Assembly (NCBI GenBank): GCA_902762495.1
Contig: CACWOL010000012.1
Span: forward strand, 1 to 64,000
Source: an uncultured bacterium
GTDB lineage: Bacteria; Verrucomicrobiota; Lentisphaeria; Victivallales; UBA1829
Reading direction: 5' to 3'
Length of the DNA: 64,000 nt
Shown here: positions 6,547 to 15,677 of the stretch, piece by piece
Layout of the letters: the number at the start of each line of letters is the position of its first letter
How positions within the stretch are numbered: position 1 is the first letter of the stretch
Program-made: the position numbers and the translations under genes
Notes under the pieces: model-generated
What the model was told of the DNA's origin: nothing
The model's input: only the letters and a program-made list of their open reading frames with translations
Databases searched by the model: none

Positions 6547-8829
6547 ATGTTCGGATCTACGTCCATTTGGTGGATCGCTCCCGTCTGTTCCATCGTCGCT
6601 CTCCTCTCCGCCGCCTTGTGCTATATCCTGATGAAACGCGCCGGCACGGGCAACGAACGCATGGAGGAAATCGCCGGATATGTGCGCGACGGCGCGATGG
6701 CGTACCTGAAACAGCAGTACTCGCGCGTCGGCATCGTCTTTGCCGTCCTCTTCGTGATCTTCGCGATCCTGGCGGTCCTGAAACTCCAGAATCCCTTCGT
6801 CCCGGTCGCATTCCTGACCGGCGGCTTCTTCTCCGGCCTCTGCGGCTTCGTGGGCATGAAGACGGCCACCAGCGCGTCCAGCCGTACGGCGCAGGGAGCG
6901 AGCGAAAGCCTGAACCGCGGCCTTCAGGTGGCGTTCCGGTCCGGCGCGGTCATGGGACTCGCAGTGGTCGGGTTCGGCCTCTTTGACATCACGGTATGGT
7001 ATTTCATTCTTGACCGTCTGGTCTACACGCCCGAACACATGGCGCAGGGGCTTTCGTTCCTCGGTCTTCCGCTCGTCGCGCCCGGATTCGACGCCGCGCA
7101 CAAGTTCGTCGAGATCACGACCACCATGCTGACGTTCGGCATGGGCGCGTCCACGCAGGCGCTCTTCGCCCGCGTCGGCGGCGGCATCTACACGAAGGCC
7201 GCGGACGTCGGCGCCGACCTCGTCGGCAAAGTCGAGGCGGGCATCCCCGAGGACGATCCGCGCAACCCGGCCACCATCGCGGACAACGTCGGCGACAACG
7301 TCGGCGACGTCGCGGGCATGGGCGCGGACCTCTACGAATCCTACTGCGGCTCCATCCTCTCCACCGCCGCCCTCGGCGCGGCCATCCCCGCCGTGATGAA
7401 GACCACGGTCGCCTACGTGAACGCCCCGATGATCGTCGCGGGCATCGGCGTGGTGCTGTCGCTGATCGGCATTTTCGCGGTGCGCTGCAAGGAAGGCGCG
7501 AGCATGGGCACTCTCCTCCGCGCGCTGCGTCTCGGCACATGGGGCAGCTCCGTCCTGATCGTCGTCGCGTGCGCGATCCTTGCCGCATGCGGCATCCTCA
7601 CCTGGGGCGTGTTCGGCGCGATCGTCTCCGGCCTGATCGCCGGCGTGGTGATCGGCTACAGCACCGAGTATTACACCTCCGACGAATACGGCCCGACCAA
7701 GGAACTCGCCGCGCAGGCGCAGATGGGCCCCGCTCCGACCATCATCTACGGGCTTTCCCTCGGCATGCTCTCCGCCGCGATCCCGGTCGTCGCGACCGTC
7801 GCCGCGATCATCAGTTCGTTCGCCTTCGCGGGCGGCTTCACGCAGGGCACGATCTTCGGCCTCTACGGCATCGGATTCGCCGCCGTCGGCATGCTTGCCA
7901 CGCTCGGCATTACGCTCGCCACGGACGCCTACGGCCCCATCGCCGACAACGCCGGCGGCAACGCCGAGATGTCCGCGCTCCCGCCGCACGTCCGCGAACG
8001 CACCGACGCCCTCGACATGCTCGGCAACACCACGGCCGCCACGGGCAAGGGATTCGCCATCGGGTCCGCCGCCCTCACCGCCATGGCGCTGCTCGCCGCC
8101 GAAATCCAGGAGATCGAGATCTGGGGCGGCAAGTTCAACGCGTTCCCGATGGAGGTCAAGGCGAAGCTCCTGCTGGATTCCGACCACTTCGCCGTCCTCG
8201 TCGATTTCTTCAAGATCAACGTCATGAACCCGATGTTCCTCTGCGGATGCTTCCTCGGCGCCATGATGGCGTTCGTCTTCTGTGCGCTCACCATGAAGGC
8301 CGTCGGCCGCGCCGCCGGACGCATGGTCGAGGAGGTCCGCCGCCAGTTCCGCACGATCCCCGGCATCATGGACGGCACCGGCAAGCCCGATTACGCCCGC
8401 TGCGTGGCGATCTCCACCAAGGGCGCCCAGCACGAAATGATGCTCCCCGCGCTCCTTGCCATCATCATCCCGGTCGCCACCGGCCTGATCCTCGGCGTAG
8501 CCGGCATCATGGGACTGCTCATCGGCGGCCTCGCCTGCGGATTCTCCCTCGCCTGCATGCTGAACAACGCAGGCGGCGCATGGGACAACGCCAAGAAGCA
8601 CATCGAAAAAGGCAATTTCGGCGGCAAGAAGCTCCCGGACGGCACCAAGAACCCCGTCCACGGCGCGGCCGTCATCGGCGACACCGTCGGCGACCCCTGC
8701 AAGGATACCAGCGGCCCGGCCCTGAATATCCTCGTGAAGCTCATGAGCATGGTCGCGGTCGTCTTCACGCCGCTCTTTATCAAGGTCGCGCCCGCCATCC
8801 AGGAATGGCTCGGCCTCATCCAGAAATAA
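6547..8829 (+). CDS. hppA: Membrane-bound ion-pumping pyrophosphatase, K+-dependent type
   Basis: 760 residues with about 16 hydrophobic spans. It hydrolyses cytoplasmic pyrophosphate and pumps H+ or Na+ outward across the inner membrane. Family signatures: [20 protein letters not shown] (about residue 220, pyrophosphate/Mg binding), [34 protein letters not shown] (about 467) and, near the C-terminus, [12 protein letters not shown] and [14 protein letters not shown]. The segment [10 protein letters not shown] (about 493-502) has Ala where K+-independent enzymes have Lys, so it belongs to the K+-dependent group. Whether it moves Na+ or H+ cannot be decided by eye. It has its own promoter (6457-6488) and terminator (8846-8895), so it is a single-gene unit. 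Confidence 0.97.
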   Translation: MFGSTSIWWIAPVCSIVALLSAALCYILMKRAGTGNERMEEIAGYVRDGAMAYLKQQYSRVGIVFAVLFVIFAILAVLKLQNPFVPVAFLTGGFFSGLCGFVGMKTATSASSRTAQGASESLNRGLQVAFRSGAVMGLAVVGFGLFDITVWYFILDRLVYTPEHMAQGLSFLGLPLVAPGFDAAHKFVEITTTMLTFGMGASTQALFARVGGGIYTKAADVGADLVGKVEAGIPEDDPRNPATIADNVGDNVGDVAGMGADLYESYCGSILSTAALGAAIPAVMKTTVAYVNAPMIVAGIGVVLSLIGIFAVRCKEGASMGTLLRALRLGTWGSSVLIVVACAILAACGILTWGVFGAIVSGLIAGVVIGYSTEYYTSDEYGPTKELAAQAQMGPAPTIIYGLSLGMLSAAIPVVATVAAIISSFAFAGGFTQGTIFGLYGIGFAAVGMLATLGITLATDAYGPIADNAGGNAEMSALPPHVRERTDALDMLGNTTAATGKGFAIGSAALTAMALLAAEIQEIEIWGGKFNAFPMEVKAKLLLDSDHFAVLVDFFKINVMNPMFLCGCFLGAMMAFVFCALTMKAVGRAAGRMVEEVRRQFRTIPGIMDGTGKPDYARCVAISTKGAQHEMMLPALLAIIIPVATGLILGVAGIMGLLIGGLACGFSLACMLNNAGGAWDNAKKHIEKGNFGGKKLPDGTKNPVHGAAVIGDTVGDPCKDTSGPALNILVKLMSMVAVVFTPLFIKVAPAIQEWLGLIQK

Positions 8830-8845
8830 CGCCGACTACGATTTT

Positions 8846-8895
8846 TCGCAAAAAAAATACCGGATACAGCCTTTTGCAGGCCGTATCCGGTTTTT
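8846..8895. terminator. Bidirectional intrinsic terminator between hppA and larE
   Basis: A 13-position stem with one mismatch, 8859-8871 with 8879-8891 (outer arm ACCGGATAC with GTATCCGGT), and a 7-base loop. It is followed by T5 (8891-8895) for hppA and preceded by an A-run (about 8850-8858) that gives a T-run for the converging larBCE transcript. Confidence 0.92.
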
Positions 8896-8923
8896 CTGTC
8901 TGGCGGTGATTCCGCCGCTCGTT

Positions 8924-9745
8924 TTACGCTTGTTTGTTGAGGAGCGGTTCGTCCATGCTGCCGGACCGGAATCCCTCCATGTCGAGCGTGACGTAGGGAA
9001 ATCCTTCCTTGCGGAGCGCGAACGCGATCTCGAAGCGTCTGGCGGCAGCCAGTTCGAATCCATCGGGATCGGTCTCGATGCGCGCGACGTCGCCGTGGAC
9101 GCGCAGACGCACCACTTTCAGCCCGAATTCGCGCAGGACGGCCTCGCCGCGTTCCACCCGGCGCAGCGCCTCGTCCGTCATGACCGTGCCGTAGGGGAAC
9201 CGCGTGGCGAGGCACGGCGTGGAGGGTTTGTCCGCGACGGGGATCAGGAGTTCACGGGCGGCGGCGCGGATCTCGTCCTTCGTGAAGTCGCAGAGCGCCA
9301 GCGGGCTCAGCACGCCGAGTTCCTCCAGCGCCTTGCGTCCGGGACGGTATACCTTCGTGTCGTCGGCGTTGGTGCCGTCCACGAGGTTTCTGATGCCGTG
9401 CGCTTCGGCTATGCGTTTCATTTCGGAGAAAAGTCTGCGCTTGCAGTGGTAGCAGCGGTCCTTCGGATTCCCGCGCAGGACCGGATCGGACAGCACGTCG
9501 CGTTTGACCAGCTCCGCGGGCACGCCGAGTTCCTCCGCCTGCTTCATCGCGGACGCGGTCTCTTCGGCGGTGTGGAACGCCGTGGCGAACACGACGGCGA
9601 GCAGGGGGAACTGTTTCCGGACACTGATCTCGGACAGGACGGTCAGGAGCAGGGAGCTGTCGACGCCGCCGGAAAATGCCGCGCAGACGCCGTCGGCGCT
9701 CAGATCTTCCAGCATCCGTCGGAGTTCGCTCAGCTTATCTTTCAT
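8924..9745 (-). CDS. larE: LarE, ATP-dependent sacrificial sulfur transferase for nickel-pincer cofactor
   Basis: 273 residues. The PP-loop SGGVDSS (residues 25-31) binds ATP and activates the pyridinium dicarboxylate as an adenylate. [10 protein letters not shown] (Cys98, Cys101), DGTNADD (123-129) and [11 protein letters not shown] (Cys178) are LarE signatures; Cys178 corresponds to the Cys whose sulfur is donated, leaving dehydroalanine, in Lactobacillus LarE. Having three cysteines in these positions could instead allow an FeS cluster that delivers sulfur catalytically, as in some LarE proteins. The gene starts inside the end of larC (11-base overlap), so it is translationally coupled. 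The enzyme is cytoplasmic. Confidence 0.95.
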   Translation of the reverse strand: MKDKLSELRRMLEDLSADGVCAAFSGGVDSSLLLTVLSEISVRKQFPLLAVVFATAFHTAEETASAMKQAEELGVPAELVKRDVLSDPVLRGNPKDRCYHCKRRLFSEMKRIAEAHGIRNLVDGTNADDTKVYRPGRKALEELGVLSPLALCDFTKDEIRAAARELLIPVADKPSTPCLATRFPYGTVMTDEALRRVERGEAVLREFGLKVVRLRVHGDVARIETDPDGFELAAARRFEIAFALRKEGFPYVTLDMEGFRSGSMDEPLLNKQA

Positions 9746-11099
9746 CGTTTGCCCTCGCTGTCTCCGCGGCGTCGCGGAAAAGATCGGCGAACGGCACGCC
9801 GGATGCGGCCGCGAGCGCCCTGATGCTTTCGTATTCGGGGTAGTAGAACGTCTGCCCGTCGAAGGCGCATTTCTTGACCTTCGCGGGCCCGGCGGGAAGG
9901 GTTACGTCCACGACCGTACGGGCAAGGCAGGTGCGCGCCGCCGGGAGCTTGCGCAGGCCGATGGAGCTGGTCTCCGTGAAGATGACGCGTTCCATCGCGG
10001 GCACGTCGGCCTCGCGGCAGATCACGCGCAGGAGCCATGCCGGACGGTTTTTCTTCATGAAGGCGGGAATGTAATGTACGTCCAGCGCTCCGGCGGCGAG
10101 CAGGGAATCCATCGCCAGACCGAGCGTTTCGCCCGTGGAATCGTCGATGTTGGTCTCCAGGATCATGATCTCGGCGGGCGGCGCATCCGCGGCGGCGGTT
10201 TCCTCGATCAGCATCGCGCGGAGCACGTTCGGCATGCCGAAATCGCGTTTGCCGGCGCCGAGGCCGATCTTTTTGATCGTGAAGGATTCGGGCAGGGCGG
10301 AACGCGTCCGGATGGCGGCGGCGATGGCCGCGCCGGTCGGGGTGACCATTTCGCCTTCCACGGGGAGGATACGGAGCGGAAGCCCGCTTGCGGAAGCGAT
10401 GTTCGCCACGGCGGGAACGGGAACCGGGAGCAGGCCGTGCTGGCACTCCACGAATCCTGTTCCTTCGCTCAGCCCGGTAATGACGACGTCGTCGATCCCG
10501 AGGTCGTCGAGGCAGACCGCGGCGGCCGCGATGTCCACGATGGAGTCGATCGCGCCGACTTCGTGGAAATGCACCTCCTCGACCGGCTTGCCGTGCGCTT
10601 TGGATTCCGCCTCCGCCACGATGCCGAATATCTTCAGCGCGAGTTCGCGGGCGTGCGGCGTCAGGTCGCCGCTGTTCAGGATGGCGGTCACGTCCGCCAG
10701 ATTGCGGTGAACGTGCGGATGCTGGTGTCCGTGTCCATGATGATCGTGGTGATGCTCGTGATCATGCTCATGGGGATGGTCGTGATGATGCTCGTGTTCG
10801 TGGACTTCGAGCGCGATTTTATACTCGAGCGCCTCGTGGCCGTGATGATGCCCGTGCTCGTGTTCATGCTCGTGCTCGTGTTCATGCTCGTGCTCGTGTT
10901 CCAGCTCGACGTCGAACAAGCAGGCGTCCACGCCGTGCGAATTGGCGCGTCCTACCGTGACGGAATACCCCTCCACGTTCAGGCTGTCGAGGGCGGCCAG
11001 CAGTTTGACTTTGGAAGCGCCGAGGTCGAGCAGCGCGGCCACGGTCATGTCGCCGCTGATCCCGGTGGCGCATTCGAGGTAAAGGATGGTTTTGCTCAT
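9735..11099 (-). CDS. larC: LarC, nickel-inserting cyclometallase for the nickel-pincer cofactor, with very long His-rich region
   Basis: 454 residues. Start chosen at the ATG at 11099, which overlaps the larB stop (ATGA) and begins with the conserved LarC N-terminus ILYLECATGISGDM. It inserts nickel into the pincer nucleotide using CTP. Residues ~66-132 form an unusually long metal-binding tract, first a HEHEHEHE run and then HHHDHPHEHDHEHHH. Later LarC motifs include EVHFHEVGAIDSIVD, GTGFVECQHG, VTPTGAAI and ETNIDDSTGE. In Lactobacillus larC is made through a programmed frameshift (larC1/larC2); here it is one continuous frame. It is the middle gene of larB-larC-larE. No larA (lactate racemase) is in the window. 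Confidence 0.96.
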   Translation of the reverse strand: MSKTILYLECATGISGDMTVAALLDLGASKVKLLAALDSLNVEGYSVTVGRANSHGVDACLFDVELEHEHEHEHEHEHEHEHGHHHGHEALEYKIALEVHEHEHHHDHPHEHDHEHHHDHHGHGHQHPHVHRNLADVTAILNSGDLTPHARELALKIFGIVAEAESKAHGKPVEEVHFHEVGAIDSIVDIAAAAVCLDDLGIDDVVITGLSEGTGFVECQHGLLPVPVPAVANIASASGLPLRILPVEGEMVTPTGAAIAAAIRTRSALPESFTIKKIGLGAGKRDFGMPNVLRAMLIEETAAADAPPAEIMILETNIDDSTGETLGLAMDSLLAAGALDVHYIPAFMKKNRPAWLLRVICREADVPAMERVIFTETSSIGLRKLPAARTCLARTVVDVTLPAGPAKVKKCAFDGQTFYYPEYESIRALAAASGVPFADLFRDAAETARANDER

Positions 11100-11851
11100 G
11101 GATGGTTCCCCTGTGTGACGAGCGCGTTGATACGGGCGGCGAGATAGCCCGCGCCGAATCCGTTGTCGATGTTCACGACGGACATGCCCTCGGCGCAGGA
11201 ATTGAGCATGGTCAGGAGCGGTGCGATCCCGGCGAAGGACGCGCCGTAGCCCACGGAGGTCGGCACCGCGATGACCGGCACGGAGACAAGCCCGGCAATC
11301 ACGCCGCCGAGCGCGCCCTCCATCCCGGCGATGGCGACCACGGCGTTCGCGGTGCGGATCTCGTCCAGGCAGGCGAACAGGCGGTGGATCCCGGCGATGC
11401 CGACGTCGTAACAGCGTATTACGTTCGCGCCGAAGAACTCGGCGGTTTTCGCGGCCTCCTCGGCGACCGGCTGGTCGGACGTGCCGCCCGTGCAGACCGC
11501 CACGCATCCGGTCCGCGGCTTCGGATTGCCCATGATGTACAGCAGGCGCGACACGGGATCGTACTGGACGTCGGGCAGGGCGGCGCGGACGTATTCGGCC
11601 TGTTCGGGTGTGGCGCGCGTGCCGATGGCGTTTCCGCCCGTGGAAATGAACCGTTCGAAGATGGCGCGAACCTGTTCTGCGGTCTTGCCCGCGCAGAACA
11701 CGGTTTCGATGCCGCCGCGCCGGATCTGTCTGTGGTGGTCGAGTTTGGCGAAGCCGATGTCCTCGTACGGGAGTTTGTTCAGGAGCGAAAGCGCCTGTTC
11801 GCGGGTGATGGCTCCGCTGCGGAAATCGTCGAGAATTCTGCCTGCATCCAT
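11096..11851 (-). CDS. larB: LarB, NaAD carboxylase/hydrolase starting nickel-pincer cofactor synthesis
   Basis: 251 residues. Start set at the ATG at 11851 (MDAGRILDDF); upstream codons are not LarB-like. The C-terminal half is a PurE-type (AIR carboxylase) domain: GTSDQPVAEEAAKTAEFFG, CYDVGIAGIHRL, VVAIAGMEGALGGVIAGL, PTSVGYGASF, and the Cys at 219 (LNSCAEGM) equivalent to the Cys221 used to hold NaAD in the Lactobacillus enzyme. The reaction adds CO2 to the pyridine ring of nicotinic acid adenine dinucleotide and releases AMP. It is the first gene of the operon and overlaps larC by 4 bases. No clear promoter was found; hairpins at 11893-11996 fill the upstream region. Confidence 0.94.
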   Translation of the reverse strand: MDAGRILDDFRSGAITREQALSLLNKLPYEDIGFAKLDHHRQIRRGGIETVFCAGKTAEQVRAIFERFISTGGNAIGTRATPEQAEYVRAALPDVQYDPVSRLLYIMGNPKPRTGCVAVCTGGTSDQPVAEEAAKTAEFFGANVIRCYDVGIAGIHRLFACLDEIRTANAVVAIAGMEGALGGVIAGLVSVPVIAVPTSVGYGASFAGIAPLLTMLNSCAEGMSVVNIDNGFGAGYLAARINALVTQGNHP

Positions 11852-11892
11852 GGTAAAATGTTCCGATTTTGACTGTTGGTATTTCTTGCTTG

Positions 11893-11919
11893 GGCGGAGC
11901 CGGATAATCCGATTCCGCC
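11893..11919. repeat. Nested palindrome upstream of larB
   Basis: GGCGGA (11893-11898) pairs with TCCGCC (11914-11919), and inside it CGGAT (11901-11905) pairs with ATCCG (11907-11911). It lies in the larB 5' region beside a family repeat (11941-11996). It could be a leader structure, a terminator for the gene upstream on the minus strand, or a repeat remnant. A further GC-rich hairpin is at about 12012-12048. Confidence 0.45.
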
Positions 11920-11940
11920 TCAGTCTTAGTCTCATTTCTC

Positions 11941-11996
11941 GTGTCCGAGCACAGCCGGACACATCTTTCGTGGAGGCTCTGCCTCCCCTCGGCAGG
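11941..11996 (+). repeat. Palindromic double-hairpin repeat, copy 2
   Basis: Two hairpins: GTGTCCG (11941-11947) with CGGACAC (11956-11962) around loop AGCACAGC, then GGAGGC (11972-11977) with GCCTCC (11981-11986) around TCT. This is the best-formed member of the family, whose other copies are at 6370, 22730 and 22913. It lies between larB and the solute-binding protein gene. Confidence 0.7.
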
Positions 11997-12059
11997 ACAA
12001 TTCGGGCGGAGCGGGTGCCGGTTGCGACTCGCCCCGCCCGGGAATGAAACCGGACCGGA

Positions 12060-13538
12060 TTACAGTCCGTTCGATTCGATCGCTTTGAAGCGGGTGTTGT
12101 TGCGGCGGAACATCGCCTGGAGATCGCCGTTGGCGCGTTTTTCGGCGATGACCTTGTCCGCGGCGGCTTTCAGCTCGTCGTTCCCGATCTTGAACGCGAA
12201 CCCGTATTCTTCGGCGGGGATGGCGACGTTCATCATTCTGATTTTGCCGATGTACTTGCCTGCGGCGAGGTCGGCTTCGCTCTCGTCGTCGACGAAGGCG
12301 TCGATCTCGTGGTTGAGCAGTCCTATGATGCCCTGCGTGGCGTTGTCGTAGTGGAAGACCTCCCTTGCATGGAGATTGTTGACGGCAAAGTCCGAGTTGG
12401 TGGTCCCCTTCTTGGCTCCGATGAACCTGTTGCTCAAGTCATCAAGATTTTCAAACTTGGATTCCTCGCTCACGAGAATCCTGCGGATACCGTTCTCGTA
12501 GGAATTGGAGAAAAGCACGAACTCCTTGCGTTCCGGCGTGATGGAGATGCCGGACGCTCCCATGTCGGCGGCTCCGGTCAGGACGAGCGGGATCACTTCG
12601 GTAAACGGCACGACCTTGATCTGAAGGGGGCGCTTGAGCTCGGCGGCGATTGCCTCGGCCATCTCGATATCCACGCCGACCAGGCGGTTGTTGTCTACGA
12701 AGACGAACGGAGCGAACGAGGTTTCGAGGCAGACGACGAAGGGCTTGACTTCTTCCTGGACTTTTGCTCCGGTGGGAAGCGCGCTGAGCACGTTGATGTG
12801 CTTGTTGCGGCTGTTCTGGAGCGTACCGGCCCGTTTGAATTTGTCGATGACCGTGTTGGCGGCTTCCGCGAGCTTGGTGTCCTTTTTGTTGAAGAGGAGT
12901 CCATACTGGTCTTTGGTCAGCGGTTTTTCGAGGATTCTGAACGTATCTCCGGTCGCTTTTACCAGAAGCTCCGCCTGCATGCGGTCCATCACGGCCGCAT
13001 CGGCCCGGCGGTCGATGAGCGCCGTGTTCACATCCTCCTGTGTGAGGAACGGCAGGACGATTCTCGGCTTGATGCGTTCGCGCAGAAGCGTGAGGTCGCT
13101 GGTGCCTTCCTGTGCGGCCACGCGGGCGGTCTTCAGGTCTTCCTCGCTGGCGAGCGAGGAGCCTTTCGGCACCACGATCACCTGGGAGGAGACGTCGTAG
13201 ACGGTGGAGAAAAGGACGCGTTCGGCGCGCTGCGGCGTAATGGTCACACCGGCCGCGCCGATGTCCGCCTTGCCCATGGCGACGAGCGTGAAGATCTGCT
13301 GGAACGGAACGATCTTGTACTGGATCGGACGTCCGAGTTCCTTCCCGATCAGTTTGATGAGGTCGATATCAACACCCGCAACCGGTTCGCCCTCCTGACC
13401 CGTGTAATAGCAATAGGGCGACGTGGATGCTTCGCAGGCGACGATCAGCGGTTTCCCCTTGTTTCCGTCCTTGGAACATGCCGGAAGCAGGGCGACGCCG
13501 AGAAGCAGGATGGCGAAGAGACAGAAAAACTTATTCAT
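12060..13538 (-). CDS. Lipoprotein with two tandem amino-acid-type solute-binding domains (SBP family 3)
   Basis: 492 residues from the ATG at 13538, preceded by GGAGAAAGG on the minus strand; the longer upstream frame adds only unlikely residues. A signal peptide ends in lipobox LLPAC. Two copies of a periplasmic binding domain follow. Domain 1 shows PLIVACEASTSPYCYY, VAGVDIDLIKLIGKELGR and ADIGAAGVTITPQRAE; domain 2 shows KPFVVCLETSFAPFVF, LVGVDIEMAEAIAAEL and ADMGASGISITPERKE. In each, GVDI(D/E) and the ADxGAxGxxITPxR motif are the family's ligand-binding signature. Such proteins normally hold one domain and feed an ABC importer for polar amino acids; no permease or ATPase gene is near. 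It could serve a distant importer or act as a sensor or storage protein. Confidence 0.9.
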   Translation of the reverse strand: MNKFFCLFAILLLGVALLPACSKDGNKGKPLIVACEASTSPYCYYTGQEGEPVAGVDIDLIKLIGKELGRPIQYKIVPFQQIFTLVAMGKADIGAAGVTITPQRAERVLFSTVYDVSSQVIVVPKGSSLASEEDLKTARVAAQEGTSDLTLLRERIKPRIVLPFLTQEDVNTALIDRRADAAVMDRMQAELLVKATGDTFRILEKPLTKDQYGLLFNKKDTKLAEAANTVIDKFKRAGTLQNSRNKHINVLSALPTGAKVQEEVKPFVVCLETSFAPFVFVDNNRLVGVDIEMAEAIAAELKRPLQIKVVPFTEVIPLVLTGAADMGASGISITPERKEFVLFSNSYENGIRRILVSEESKFENLDDLSNRFIGAKKGTTNSDFAVNNLHAREVFHYDNATQGIIGLLNHEIDAFVDDESEADLAAGKYIGKIRMMNVAIPAEEYGFAFKIGNDELKAAADKVIAEKRANGDLQAMFRRNNTRFKAIESNGL

Positions 13539-13610
13539 AATAAACCTTTCTCCATTGCGGATGAAGATGTTTTTTAGTTCAAAACAGCTGAAAAAGGATA
13601 TTTTCCCCAT

Positions 13611-13641
13611 ACAGTATCACGTTTTTCCGCGATTTCAAGCG
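13611..13641 (-). promoter_or_regulatory. Promoter of the tandem SBP gene
   Basis: On the minus strand: CGC, TTGAAA (13638-13633), a 16-base spacer and TACTGT (13616-13611), about 75 bases before the start codon. It carries the same CGC-extended -35 as at 6457, 44071 and 44636. Confidence 0.6.
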
Positions 13642-13703
13642 ATATTTAACAATTTATCCTTCTTTTTTCTGAAAAATACGCGCGCACCCGTCCGCCTTGA
13701 TTT

Positions 13704-14396
13704 TCAGACGAAAAGACGGTGTTTTTTCCCGGCGTCGTATTCCGGAACCGCGTATGCCGCCGTCCATATGCCGTTCGGTCCGCGCGTCAGCAGGATCCCA
13801 TGCAGATATCCGCACCAGTCCTCGATCGTGAACGAACGGACACCCAGTGCGCTCAGGATCGACATCGCCAGCACGTCATGGGACACGATGACCGTACGGG
13901 ACGCGGGGAACGGCGTTCCGGTGAGAAAAGTCAGAAGCTCTTCGGCGAAGGGGCGCATGTCCTTCAGTCCTTCCGCACGGCCAGTGGAATAATACGCGCG
14001 CATCACCGGTTCCGTATTGTGGTTGCGGAGCATGGCCTCGAAGTCCACCGGACGCGCAAAAATGGTCAGGTCGCCGAGTTCGGGGCAGTCGCGGACGTCG
14101 TGCTTCGGAAATCCCCCTCCCTCCATCATGCACTGTGCCGTCCTGCGCGTGCGGGTCCTGGGAGATGCGGCGAACGATACGTCGTTTCCGAGACCGGAGA
14201 GCAGACGCCCGCAGCGTTTCGCCTGGTCCACGCCTTCCGGGGTCAGATCGGGGTCGACCGAACCGGCACGGAGCGATTCCCGGATGGCATGCCGCAACAC
14301 GAGGACGGTCCGGTCGGAAGCATCCGCGAGGGCATGGATGTTTCCAAGGAGAACGGGTTCGCGGTTGACGGCGATGGAGTCCAGGATGGAAGACAT
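13704..14396 (-). CDS. Histidine phosphatase superfamily protein (phosphoglycerate-mutase/SixA-like)
   Basis: 230 residues with no signal peptide. The catalytic motif is LRHAIRES (Arg35-His36), a variant of RHG with Ala for Gly. DPDLTPEGVDQAKRCGRLL follows the family pattern, SPRTRTRRTAQ supplies the second Arg, a Glu/Asp sits mid-protein, and VSHDVLAMSI carries the second His. The fold and catalytic set are therefore complete. Family members dephosphorylate sugars, nucleotides or phosphoproteins, and the substrate here cannot be told. It begins 13 bases after the thioredoxin-fold gene and probably shares its transcript. There is an extra ~25 residues before the first strand. Confidence 0.85.
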   Translation of the reverse strand: MSSILDSIAVNREPVLLGNIHALADASDRTVLVLRHAIRESLRAGSVDPDLTPEGVDQAKRCGRLLSGLGNDVSFAASPRTRTRRTAQCMMEGGGFPKHDVRDCPELGDLTIFARPVDFEAMLRNHNTEPVMRAYYSTGRAEGLKDMRPFAEELLTFLTGTPFPASRTVIVSHDVLAMSILSALGVRSFTIEDWCGYLHGILLTRGPNGIWTAAYAVPEYDAGKKHRLFV

Positions 14397-14409
14397 TGCT
14401 CGGGCACAC

Positions 14410-15537
14410 TCAGTCCGAAGAATCCCGGGCGTCGGATTCTTCCGTCACGATGCTGCCGCCGACCTTGAATCCGGTCGAATTCTTCTCCTTCACTTCGCGC
14501 TGCGGCACGAGCTTATCGGCCTTTTCCACGAACGTCGAGACCGTCGAATTGGTATTGACGTCGAGGCGGCCGAGCTCTTTGCCTGCGGAGTCCAGAATGA
14601 TGACCGTGGGATAGTTCGAGACATGGAACTTCTCGGCGATCCTGGTGTTGTGCTGCACCTGCTCGCGATTTCGTTTGTCCTTGCTGGTGTCGGCGTTGTT
14701 GAGATAATCCATGTAGACAACGAGCAGACGCTCACGCATCTTGTTCTTGAACTTGGCGCTCTCCATGCGCTCTGTTTTGAACTTGCGTGAATTGTCGTTG
14801 TCGGAGGAGTGGAAGAACACGGCGACTGCTTTTCCCGTCTGCTGCGCTTTCTCCATCGCATCGTCGTAGTCGCAGAACCAGCCGTTCGGGGCACGGGTCC
14901 AGCGGTCCGGCGTCGTGGGCGCCTCCAGCGTGGCGCTGCGTGCGGAGTTGTGGAGCAGTTCATCCATCTTCGAGTCGACCATGACCTTCGGCACGCCTTC
15001 GCCCAGGACTTCCTTGATCTTCCGACGCGTTTCCTCGAATTCCGGACGAGTCCTGTTGGGCTGGTAGTCCGTGTCTTTGTACTGGTAGTTGTTCTTGAAC
15101 GGTTTGAAATCGGAATCGAACGTGTCCCGGTCGAAGTCGGATTCCGATTTTTCCTTCTTCTCCTCCGGATAACGTTCCGAATAGGGGATGTATGTGCCGT
15201 CTGCCGTGAAGCTTTTGGATCTCGTCGAAGTCGAGGAGACGGATTCGGACTTCGTCGCGGTCGAGGAAGAAGACGAGCTGACGGATTTCGGGGAAGAAGA
15301 ATCTTTGTCGCGGGAGCCCCAGGTGTCGGCCGCGCTGTCGTCGACGAGCTGGGCGGAACGTGATACGGACGGTTTGCGGGTGGTTTCGCCCGGCAGTTCG
15401 ACGGCCGTGTCGTCGTAAGGCTTGATGAGGTCGTCCATGAAGCTGCCGCCGAACGGGCTGTCGTCGGGTCCCGCGAACAGGGCCGGCGCGGCGCAGACGG
15501 ATGCCGCCATCGTCAATGTAAACAGGATGTATTTCAT
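14410..15537 (-). CDS. Secreted thioredoxin-fold protein lacking the CXXC active site, with long Ser-rich linker
   Basis: 375 residues. It has an N-terminal signal peptide (cleavage near AAPALFAG), then a disordered, Ser/Asp/Lys-rich region to about residue 180 including a run of serines. The C-terminal domain (about 215-340) follows the thioredoxin layout: GWFCDYDDAMEKAQQTGKAV, a strand VAVFFHSSDND where VDFxAxWCxxC would be, LLVVYMDY, IAEKFHVSNYPTVIILDSAG with the cis-proline, and a closing helix. Both redox cysteines are absent (HSSDND at the site), so disulfide chemistry is unlikely; a binding or chaperone role in the periplasm is inferred. It has a consensus -10 upstream (15600-15605) and sits just ahead of the phosphatase gene. 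Confidence 0.75.
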   Translation of the reverse strand: MKYILFTLTMAASVCAAPALFAGPDDSPFGGSFMDDLIKPYDDTAVELPGETTRKPSVSRSAQLVDDSAADTWGSRDKDSSSPKSVSSSSSSTATKSESVSSTSTRSKSFTADGTYIPYSERYPEEKKEKSESDFDRDTFDSDFKPFKNNYQYKDTDYQPNRTRPEFEETRRKIKEVLGEGVPKVMVDSKMDELLHNSARSATLEAPTTPDRWTRAPNGWFCDYDDAMEKAQQTGKAVAVFFHSSDNDNSRKFKTERMESAKFKNKMRERLLVVYMDYLNNADTSKDKRNREQVQHNTRIAEKFHVSNYPTVIILDSAGKELGRLDVNTNSTVSTFVEKADKLVPQREVKEKNSTGFKVGGSIVTEESDARDSSD

Positions 15538-15599
15538 GATAATTGCTCCATATGAACCGGTTTTGGACCGAAATTCATCTCAAAACAGTCGCTATGATT

Positions 15600-15605
15600 A
15601 TTATA
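15600..15605 (-). promoter_or_regulatory. -10 element of the thioredoxin-fold gene promoter
   Basis: Consensus TATAAT on the minus strand, about 62 bases before the start. The -35 region at the right distance is only T-rich (TTTTCC), so this is a partial match. Confidence 0.45.
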
Positions 15606-15677
15606 CTATAAACCGCACGGAGGGAAAAAGCAAGTCAGAAAAATGACTTTTCTGATTAATTTGGAAGAAAAAAGGAT

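Noticed and set aside
9504-11147. Plus-strand frame opposite larC containing a Met/Val/Leu-rich stretch that looks like membrane helices
   Set aside because: It is the antisense of the His/Glu repeat of LarC: GTG/CTC/ATG codons arise from CAC/GAG/CAT. LarC is certain.
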